NCBI GenBank assembly: GCA_016195395.1
Contig: JACPZR010000411.1
Span: 1 to 5,849 of the forward strand
Length of the DNA: 5,849 bases
Source of the DNA: Spirochaetia bacterium
GTDB lineage: Bacteria > Spirochaetota > Leptospirae > Leptospirales > Leptonemataceae
Reading direction: 5' to 3'
Below are positions 1-5,849 of the stretch, one piece after another. The position numbers were made by a program, and so were the translations under genes. The notes under the pieces were generated by a model. The model was not told the DNA's origin. It did no database searches and saw only the letters and a list, made by a program, of their open reading frames with translations. Each line of letters begins with the position of its first letter. Position 1 is the first letter of the stretch.

Positions 1-2574
1 CCTTTCCGGCTGGAGGCTCCTCAGCTTTTCTCCGCTGGCCTTAGCCTGTTCATAGTCGCGGATGTTCCGGTACGACATAGTAAGCTGGAGCCACGCGTCC
101 GCGTCTTCCGGTCGGAGCTCAAGATACTCTAACGTGCGCTCGGCCGCTTTGTCAAAATCTGCCTTTTCAAAATGTGTGCGGGCCAGAAGCCGCAGGGCTT
201 CCGCATGGTCCGGCGCCGCCGCGATCGCCGATTCCAAAAGAGATATTCCCTCCTCCGTGCGGCCCTCATCCAAGGACACCCGGCCCTTTTCAAACAGAGC
301 TTCGCCTTCCCCGCCCATCGCCTCCGACGTAGTATGGAAGCCGATCTTCAAGAGCGACAAGTCGTCCGTGATTTCCCCGGCCGCTTTGATTGCTTTTACA
401 ATGCCCTGCAGATCCGCTCGTGCGCCCTCCACATGGCGCAGAAACAGCGACTCATCCTCGTTGATGGCACGCACTGAAGAATCGGGGGACATGTTTAGAT
501 CATCCCGGCCGTCACTGCCAACCAAGAGAACATCACCGGGCTCAAGCTGAAACGACCTTACCTTAAACTGAAATTCGGAGGGGGAACCGAGTTTCCGGAG
601 CAGCAGCTCATTTTCTATAAACGACGCTTTCCCGTCCCGGTAGAGTACAGTCCACGGATGCTCCGCATTAAAGAACCACATTTTTCCCGTTTTCTCGTTG
701 ATGAGCCCCAGAACGGCCGAAACAAGCATCAGGCCGTCAAATGTTTTGAAGACGTTATCCAAGTCTTTGTGCGCCTGTGTCAGCCACTCCTCGGGAGTCA
801 TCATCAGATTCACGCCGGAGGACCGCGCCATGATGTTGTTCATTGTTGTTCCCAGAACAATGGCTCCACCGGCGCCCTGCATGGATTTTCCCATTGCGTC
901 CCCGTTCAGAAATACGATGTAGCGCTGGCCTTCCTCTCCAAATCGCAGATTCCCAGTGATGCAGATGTCGCCGCCCAGTTCGGCGCTGCGGTTCCGAAAC
1001 GAGAATTTCTTTTTCTGTTCAATGTAGAAGCTGGTCTCAACCATTCTGGATTTGTTCCAGTTGGTTTCAAGCGGACGCTCAATCAGGGACGTCAGGTAGT
1101 AGTCTCCGTCCTGCTGGACTTTCAGGGCCTGGATTTCCTCCATCTTCACCGTGACTTCTCTGGTCCGCTCCTTCACCTTGTCTTCCAGCGTTTCCGCATA
1201 ACGTTGCAGTTCATTCTTGGCATCCAGGATACTCACCACCATCCGGTTGAACGACTCCGAGAGGTACCCGATCTCATCCTGCACAAGAACTGGAATCTTC
1301 ACCGTAAGGTTGCCCGTGTTCACCTCCCCCACCCCTGTAACAAGGGTATTGAGGGGACGGACCAGACTCCGCGAAAAGAATATGGGGTAAAGAATCACAA
1401 TCACCGCAGATACCACTAACAGAGTAAGTCCGATCTTCCGGGCGGACACGTCAATGAAGGCGCGGTATGTAAGCATGGGATATCCCACTTCCAAGTACGC
1501 GCCGTTTGCGGCGGGCACCACATAGCCGAAGTAGAGGTGTGTGGAATGCTCTTTCAGGCGGCGGTTCAGACGCTGTCCCGCTCCCCCGGAGGCCAGACTC
1601 TGCCGGATATCGGCGGCCATGGCTCCCGCGTCTAACGTTGCGCCGGTCCGATTCTCTACAATCCGCACAGCCGGCGTGCCGGCCTTCTCGGTGTACGAGA
1701 GAATGTACGCGATGTCTTCCGATACGAGTTTGCCTTCAGGCTGGTTCACTTGGTTCAAACCTTGAAGTACGGCCGTCTGATCAAAAAACTTTTCCTGTGA
1801 TGAAGTAACGATCATCGTAAGGCCCTGGACCACCATCAGAATGGTCACGAGGCTGATACCGATGATCTTGATCATGAAGCTTGTGCGTTCAACGGCATTA
1901 TTGATGAAAACGATCGTAATGAAAAAGAAACCAATCAGAGTCATGGAGACAAAGAGCTGTTCAAACGTTAGGTGATCCATGCGGCCCTGTTGATAGAGAG
2001 CGTTGGCAATATTGGGTCCCATGGACGGGAGAAGCATCGCAAGAGTCAGCTGAATAATCGCCCGCCGCTCGTCGCCCTTATGGGAAACAGCGCGGCGGAT
2101 CATTGCGACCAGAAACCAGGCATTCATGGAAACCAACGTCAGCGCTACGTGCCGGCCCATCTCCTGCGGGAAATTGAAGAGTCCGCCTGCAAAGAAAAAC
2201 TCCGGTTCCGTACGGAACGCTTTCACCGCAAATTCTGAAAAGACGCCAAGGGAAGCCAGGGCCATGATGATGAATACAATGCGGGCTTCCTTCACCTGAT
2301 TGGCCCTGGGGAATCTGTAAGCAAACTGGCTCATCATGGCTACGGCCGTGAGAGCTCCGCCCACCGTCAGGAACCGATGGTATACTGCCAGCGGATGAGG
2401 AATGAAGGCAGCGATGAAGAAACCCAGGTTGACGAGCATGCTCCCGGTGAAGAAGGCAATGAGTGATCTGGTCGAGGGTGATTTGCTCTTCAGACTCACC
2501 AAATACGCGACGGTAACCAACGCAAAAATGACGCAGATGAGCATTGAAACGGCCGTGGAATTGAAAAAGAGCAT
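1..2574 (-). CDS. Membrane receptor-phosphatase: 7TM module, sensor loop, HAMP, SpoIIE/PP2C domain, TPR (C-terminus cut by left edge)
   Basis: One frame of 858 codons runs from an ATG at 2574 to the left edge without a stop. Hydrophobic helices lie at about residues 8-28, 38-58, 68-86, 99-117, 142-159, 172-194, 209-229, 235-256 and 381-400. The segment 257-380 should be extracytoplasmic. A HAMP domain follows (about 401-450, with LVRPLNTLV and DEIGYLSESFNRM), then a charged coiled coil (about 450-490). The SpoIIE-type PP2C phosphatase domain spans about 495-747, with likely metal-binding acids D536 (ELGGD), D559 (NGDAMGKS), D688 (GSDGRDD) and D737/D738 (EITDD). TPR repeats start at about 759. 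Family knowledge suggests a serine/threonine phosphatase acting on an anti-sigma antagonist or similar partner; the substrate is inferred, not seen. ATG 2574 is the first start after an in-frame TGA at 2607-2605; a weak GAAAG lies 6 nt upstream. A second in-frame ATG is at codon 11, but it would cut the first helix. The domain call is firm; the exact role is open. Confidence 0.88.
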   Translation of the reverse strand, partial: MLFFNSTAVSMLICVIFALVTVAYLVSLKSKSPSTRSLIAFFTGSMLVNLGFFIAAFIPHPLAVYHRFLTVGGALTAVAMMSQFAYRFPRANQVKEARIVFIIMALASLGVFSEFAVKAFRTEPEFFFAGGLFNFPQEMGRHVALTLVSMNAWFLVAMIRRAVSHKGDERRAIIQLTLAMLLPSMGPNIANALYQQGRMDHLTFEQLFVSMTLIGFFFITIVFINNAVERTSFMIKIIGISLVTILMVVQGLTMIVTSSQEKFFDQTAVLQGLNQVNQPEGKLVSEDIAYILSYTEKAGTPAVRIVENRTGATLDAGAMAADIRQSLASGGAGQRLNRRLKEHSTHLYFGYVVPAANGAYLEVGYPMLTYRAFIDVSARKIGLTLLVVSAVIVILYPIFFSRSLVRPLNTLVTGVGEVNTGNLTVKIPVLVQDEIGYLSESFNRMVVSILDAKNELQRYAETLEDKVKERTREVTVKMEEIQALKVQQDGDYYLTSLIERPLETNWNKSRMVETSFYIEQKKKFSFRNRSAELGGDICITGNLRFGEEGQRYIVFLNGDAMGKSMQGAGGAIVLGTTMNNIMARSSGVNLMMTPEEWLTQAHKDLDNVFKTFDGLMLVSAVLGLINEKTGKMWFFNAEHPWTVLYRDGKASFIENELLLRKLGSPSEFQFKVRSFQLEPGDVLLVGSDGRDDLNMSPDSSVRAINEDESLFLRHVEGARADLQGIVKAIKAAGEITDDLSLLKIGFHTTSEAMGGEGEALFEKGRVSLDEGRTEEGISLLESAIAAAPDHAEALRLLARTHFEKADFDKAAERTLEYLELRPEDADAWLQLTMSYRNIRDYEQAKASGEKLRSLQPER

Positions 2575-2668
2575 GCGTCGCTTTCGGGCCGGTACACGGA
2601 TAGATCAAGCAGCTTTCTATGCCAGGTGCGACCGCGTGGTTTATCAGACGCAGCGCGCACAGGCAGCA

Positions 2669-2687
2669 CGGCCTTCATCAAAGGCCG
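2669..2687 (-). other. Second small hairpin in the gltD-phosphatase gap
   Basis: A 7-bp perfect inverted repeat (CGGCCTT / AAGGCCG) with a 5-nt loop lies about 95 bp before the phosphatase start. It has no T-tract. It may be a second weak transcript end, an operator-like palindrome, or chance. The two hairpins together take up a good part of the 181-bp gap, which otherwise shows no convincing promoter boxes and no short gene. Confidence 0.25.
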
Positions 2688-2719
2688 CCTTCACTGAAGC
2701 GTCGGCATGGGCGCATTGA

Positions 2720-2739
2720 GGGGCGGCGCGGGCCGCCCC
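2720..2739 (-). terminator. GC-rich hairpin just after gltD, possible terminator
   Basis: A perfect 8-bp inverted repeat (GGGGCGGC / GCCGCCCC) with a 4-nt loop starts 17 bp past the gltD stop codon. Its place suggests the end of the gltBD transcript or an mRNA-stabilising stem. There is no run of T after it on the transcribed strand (TCAATGCG follows), so it is not a classic intrinsic terminator. It could instead be a pause site or a chance GC palindrome. Confidence 0.4.
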
Positions 2740-2755
2740 AGAGGGTTAGCCTGGA

Positions 2756-4204
2756 TCAGCGCGGCGGAGGCACGGAAAGGAATTTGTGTACCTGTGCCGC
2801 ACACTTGCGCCCTTCCGAAATGGCCCAGACTATCAGAGACTGACCCCGGCGGGCGTCGCCGCAGGCAAAAACTCCCGGAATTGAAGTGGCAAATGTGCCG
2901 TCTTCAACGCCAAACTTGGCTTTGACGTTCTTGCGCTCGTCGAGCTCCAATCCCAACGCCTGAAGCTGATCGATCAGACCTTCTTGAATCGGATTCACGA
3001 AGCCCATCGCCATCAAAACCAGTTCGGCCGGCCACTCAAACTCAGACCCGGGAATGTCCACGAATTTTCCGCCCTCAAACTTGACGCGATTGCCGTAGAT
3101 AGCAGTGATCTCGCCCGCAGCGTTACCCTTGAATCCCTTTGTGTTCACCGCCCATTCACGGATCACACCTTCCTCATGACTCGAAGAAGTGCGGAGTATC
3201 CTGGGGTAATTGGGCCACGGAGTGGATGACGGCCGTTCTTTGGGGGGCTCATCAAAGATCTCAATCTGGCGGATCGACTTGGCGCCGTGACGATTTGACG
3301 TCCCCACGCAGTCCGACCCGGTGTCACCACCGCCCACAACAATCACGTTCTTCCCTTTGGCCGATATGAGGTCAGGGACCTCGTCACCGGCGTTCACCCG
3401 GTTTTGTCGGGTAAGAAAATCCATGGCTGTGTAGATTCCCTTGAGTTCCCGACCGGGCAGAGGACCAATGTCGCGCGGCTTTTCGCAGCCGATCGCAAGC
3501 ACAACGGCGTCAAAACCGCTGACCAAGTCTTTAGCAGGCACGTCAACGCCCACATTCACTCCGGTTTTAAACGTTACCCCTTCAATCTGCATCTGTTCAA
3601 CGCGACGGTCGATCAGCCATTTCTCCATCTTGAAGTCCGGAATTCCGTAGCGCAGAAGCCCGCCCACGCGGTTGTTTTTTTCAAACACGGTCACCGCATG
3701 CCCGGCACGGGCCAGCTGTTGCGCGGCCGCGAGGCCGGAAGGACCCGATCCGATCACTGCCACCTTCTTCCCTGAAAGTTTCGCGGGCGGACGCGGCTCC
3801 ACCCATCCCTCGGAAAAGCCGCGGTCAATGATGGTCCGCTCAATGGCTTTGATCGTAACCGGCGGTTCAATCAGTCCCAGGACACAGGCGCTTTCACACG
3901 GTGCCGGGCACAGGCGTCCCGTGAACTCTGGAAAGTTGTTCGTGGAATGCAGATTCTCCAGACCGTCTTTCCAGCGGTCGCGATAGATCAAATCATTGAA
4001 CTCCGGAATCAAGTTGTCCACGGGACAGCCCGTGTCTCCATGACAGAAAGGAATTCCACAGTCCATGCAGCGCGCGCCCTGATGCTTTGCAGTGTCAGGA
4101 TCAAATGCCCGCTCAAACTCCTTGTAGTGCTTGAGTCTTTCGTCAACGGGATCCGCAGTGAGCGAAGCCCGCCGGTATTCCATGAAACCTGTCGGCTTAC
4201 CCAT
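2756..4204 (-). CDS. gltD: Glutamate synthase small (beta) subunit, NADPH-type
   Basis: The complete 482-residue small subunit takes electrons from NAD(P)H through FAD and passes them by iron-sulfur clusters to the large subunit, where glutamate is formed. The N-terminal region carries two cysteine groups: C46, C49, C54, C60 (in [16 protein letters not shown]) and C99, C103, C107 (in [11 protein letters not shown]), which in this family serve the [4Fe-4S] clusters. An FAD-binding Rossmann motif, GSGPSG, is at 152-157 with an acidic residue (E175) at the end of the second strand. A second dinucleotide site, [11 protein letters not shown], is at about 289-299 and fits NAD(P)H. The closing FAD motif, [16 protein letters not shown], is at about 447-462. 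Length matches the usual 470-490 residues. The ATG start gives the conserved N-terminus and lies inside the end of gltB (8 bp overlap), which suggests translational coupling; upstream bases are G-rich (GGCGGGGGTGG) rather than a standard Shine-Dalgarno. Related subunits occur in dihydropyrimidine dehydrogenase and stand-alone oxidoreductases, but adjacency to gltB settles the assignment. Confidence 0.97.
   Translation of the reverse strand: MGKPTGFMEYRRASLTADPVDERLKHYKEFERAFDPDTAKHQGARCMDCGIPFCHGDTGCPVDNLIPEFNDLIYRDRWKDGLENLHSTNNFPEFTGRLCPAPCESACVLGLIEPPVTIKAIERTIIDRGFSEGWVEPRPPAKLSGKKVAVIGSGPSGLAAAQQLARAGHAVTVFEKNNRVGGLLRYGIPDFKMEKWLIDRRVEQMQIEGVTFKTGVNVGVDVPAKDLVSGFDAVVLAIGCEKPRDIGPLPGRELKGIYTAMDFLTRQNRVNAGDEVPDLISAKGKNVIVVGGGDTGSDCVGTSNRHGAKSIRQIEIFDEPPKERPSSTPWPNYPRILRTSSSHEEGVIREWAVNTKGFKGNAAGEITAIYGNRVKFEGGKFVDIPGSEFEWPAELVLMAMGFVNPIQEGLIDQLQALGLELDERKNVKAKFGVEDGTFATSIPGVFACGDARRGQSLIVWAISEGRKCAAQVHKFLSVPPPR
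4197..4204 (-). other. gltB stop / gltD start overlap (ATGGGTAA)
   Basis: The gltD start ATG and the gltB stop TAA share the 8 bases ATGGGTAA in two frames. Such overlap is the usual sign of a single operon with coupled translation, which helps make the two subunits in matched amounts. Confidence 0.85.
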
Positions 4205-5849
4205 GAGCCACCCCCGCCGCTTCCGATTCTTCCATTTCGAGAAACTTTTCTTCTTCCATCTTTGCGAGAGCCAGCTTGTAGTCGCCCGGGATCACCTTCA
4301 CGAAATTTGCGCGCTCCACATCCCAGTTCTTGAGAATCTCGGCGCCCCGCCGGGACCCGGTGTATTCAACGTGCCGCGAAATCATCTGGTGCACATCGTC
4401 CACATCGGCCTGTTCCACCAGCTCTTCCAAATCCACCATGTCCGGGTTTACCATTTTGCGGAACGTCTTCTCTTTATCCCAGACGTACGCAATGCCGCCG
4501 GACATCCCTGCGGCAAAGTTCCGTCCCGTCCGTCCGATGACAATCACGCGGCCGCCCGTCATGTATTCACACCCGTGGTCGCCCACACCTTCCACGACAG
4601 CGCGCGCACCCGAGTTCCGCACAGCAAAGCGTTCGCCGGCCATGCCGTTGATATACGCTTCGCCGGAAGTGGCGCCGTAGAGACAGACGTTACCCACAAG
4701 GATATTTTCCGTTGCGTCATATGTAGCGCGGGATGGAAGACGCACGATAACACGGCCTCCCGAAAGGCCCTTGCCCATGCAGTCCTGTGTTTCCCCGTCC
4801 ATTGTGAGGGTCATGCCCTTGGTGGCCCAGGCTCCAAAGCTCTGTCCGGCTGTGCCCTTCGCGTTGATCACGATGGTTCCATCGGGGAGGCCGTCTTCGC
4901 CAAAGCGTTTGGCAACTTCACCGGCCAGCATGGTGCCCACTGTGCGATTGGTGTTGTTCAATTCAATTTCAATCTTCACAGCTTCGCGCTTCTCAAGGGC
5001 CGGCTTGGCCTTTTTGATCAGCTCCTTGTCCAGCTGGCGGTCGAGACCGTGCTCCTGCCCCTTCGTCCTGTAGAAACCGGTTTCAAACGCCGGCTTGGGT
5101 CGTGTGAGCAGTTTTGCAAAATCCAATCCTCGCGCCTTCCAGTGGTTGTGCGGACGGACAGGAACAATACGCTCCACTTGCCCGATCATTTCGTTCACGG
5201 TGCGGAAACCCAGTCGGGCCATGTACTCACGCAGCTCTTCCGCAAGGAAGTTCATGAAGTTCACGACGTGCTCTGGTTTTCCTCTGAACTTCTTGCGAAG
5301 CACAGGATCCTGCGTGGCTACGCCCACGGGACATGTATTCAGGTGACACTTGCGCATCATGATGCAGCCCAGGCTGACAAGAGGCGCCGTAGCAAAACCG
5401 ATCTCGTCCGCGCCGAGCATGAATGCCACCGCAATGTCTTTGCCGGTCATCATCTTGCCGTCCGCGGCGATGTAGACGCGGTCACGCAGACCATTGGCCA
5501 CAAGGGTCTGATGCGTTTCCGAAAGGCCCAGCTCCCACGGCGTTCCCGCGTAGTGGATGGAGGAAATGGGGCTTGCGCCCGTCCCACCGTCGTGCCCGGA
5601 AATGTTGATGTGATCCGCCATGGCTTTTGCCACGCCCGCGGCCACGGTCCCCACACCGGATTCACTGACGAGCTTAACGCTGACGCGCGACTCAGGGTTC
5701 ACGTTCTTCAGGTCAAAAATCAGCTGCTTCAAATCCTCAATGGAGTAAATATCGTGGTGCGGCGGCGGGCTGATCAACGTCACTCCCGGCGTGCTGTATC
5801 GCAGCTTACCGATATATCTGTCCACCTTGTGACCGGGAAGCTGTCCACC
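4197..5849 (-). CDS. gltB: Glutamate synthase large (alpha) subunit, C-terminal part, cut by right edge
   Basis: This is the C-terminal 550 residues of the large subunit of glutamate synthase (GOGAT), a cytoplasmic enzyme that transfers the amide nitrogen of glutamine to 2-oxoglutarate to give two glutamates. The frame is open at the right edge and begins with GGQLPGHKV, a stretch from the FMN-binding synthase domain. About residues 59-93 hold [11 protein letters not shown] and the glycine-rich [15 protein letters not shown], typical of the FMN/2-oxoglutarate site. The [3Fe-4S] cysteines are at about 162, 168 and 173 (C-x5-C-x4-C in [16 protein letters not shown]). From about 290 to 450 there are the regularly spaced glycines of the C-terminal GXGXG beta-helix domain (for example [10 protein letters not shown] and [10 protein letters not shown]). 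The family is usually about 1,500 residues, so the N-terminal amidotransferase and central domains lie outside. The gene ends in TAA and overlaps gltD by 8 bp. No break or missing key residue is seen. Identification is very secure; a true start cannot be given. Confidence 0.97.
   Translation of the reverse strand, partial: GGQLPGHKVDRYIGKLRYSTPGVTLISPPPHHDIYSIEDLKQLIFDLKNVNPESRVSVKLVSESGVGTVAAGVAKAMADHINISGHDGGTGASPISSIHYAGTPWELGLSETHQTLVANGLRDRVYIAADGKMMTGKDIAVAFMLGADEIGFATAPLVSLGCIMMRKCHLNTCPVGVATQDPVLRKKFRGKPEHVVNFMNFLAEELREYMARLGFRTVNEMIGQVERIVPVRPHNHWKARGLDFAKLLTRPKPAFETGFYRTKGQEHGLDRQLDKELIKKAKPALEKREAVKIEIELNNTNRTVGTMLAGEVAKRFGEDGLPDGTIVINAKGTAGQSFGAWATKGMTLTMDGETQDCMGKGLSGGRVIVRLPSRATYDATENILVGNVCLYGATSGEAYINGMAGERFAVRNSGARAVVEGVGDHGCEYMTGGRVIVIGRTGRNFAAGMSGGIAYVWDKEKTFRKMVNPDMVDLEELVEQADVDDVHQMISRHVEYTGSRRGAEILKNWDVERANFVKVIPGDYKLALAKMEEEKFLEMEESEAAGVAHG

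Noticed and set aside
62..550. A 162-codon plus-strand frame rich in Ser and Arg
   Set aside because: It is antisense to the TPR and PP2C part of the phosphatase gene, and its composition is that of a complementary-strand shadow.
658..1419. A 253-codon open frame on the plus strand
   Set aside because: It lies wholly antisense to the phosphatase gene, covering its HAMP, coiled-coil and catalytic parts. Its translation is rich in His, Arg, Gln and Phe without any domain, while the minus strand shows clear conserved motifs.
1..2574. Possible pseudogene or frameshift, because no complete start-to-stop frame covers this region
   Set aside because: Reading the minus strand codon by codon gives 858 sense codons with no stop. 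The frame only lacks an end because it runs off the window.
2078..2608. A 176-codon minus-strand frame starting before the phosphatase start
   Set aside because: It is out of frame with the 858-codon phosphatase frame. Its product is low in hydrophobic segments and rich in His, Cys and Pro, whereas the other frame gives well-formed membrane helices with the right loop charges.
2605..2660. Promoter-like AT-richer patches (TGATAA, CATAGA) upstream of the phosphatase start
   Set aside because: No matching -35 box at a 16-18 bp spacing was found for either, so no promoter is called.
3672..3986. Plus-strand frames within gltD and gltB, such as this 104-codon one
   Set aside because: They are antisense to strongly conserved glutamate synthase coding sequence and show no domain or start-site support.

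Overview
This window reads like chromosomal DNA of a Gram-negative, moderately GC-rich bacterium. All three genes lie on the minus strand, so transcription runs right to left. In transcription order they are: the C-terminal third of gltB (glutamate synthase large subunit, cut by the right edge); a complete gltD (glutamate synthase small subunit); a gap of about 180 bp with two small hairpins; and a long membrane-bound SpoIIE/PP2C-type phosphatase gene that runs off the left edge. The coding regions are dense and intact, with no mobile element, CRISPR array, tRNA or rRNA visible.

gltB and gltD overlap by 8 bp and clearly form one operon. Together they encode NADPH-type glutamate synthase (GOGAT), which turns glutamine plus 2-oxoglutarate into two glutamates. 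The cluster-binding cysteines and nucleotide-binding motifs checked in both proteins are present.

The left 2.57 kb is one uninterrupted reading frame of 858 codons, open to the window edge. Reading it residue by residue gives a clear layered architecture: a seven-helix membrane module with alternating charge as expected for an outside N-terminus, an eighth helix, an extracytoplasmic segment of about 120 residues, a ninth helix, HAMP, a coiled coil, a SpoIIE-like PP2C phosphatase domain with variant motifs, and C-terminal TPR repeats with an exact 34-residue period. It looks like a one-protein signalling receptor whose output is dephosphorylation of a serine/threonine phosphoprotein, for example an anti-sigma-factor antagonist. 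No such partner is in the window.

The phosphatase style (HAMP plus SpoIIE domain with a G-D-A-M-G-K-S motif) resembles proteins I associate with spirochaetes of the Leptospira/Leptonema/Turneriella group. This taxonomic hint is from memory of the family, not from a search. There is no sequence evidence of a functional link between GOGAT and the phosphatase beyond same-strand adjacency.
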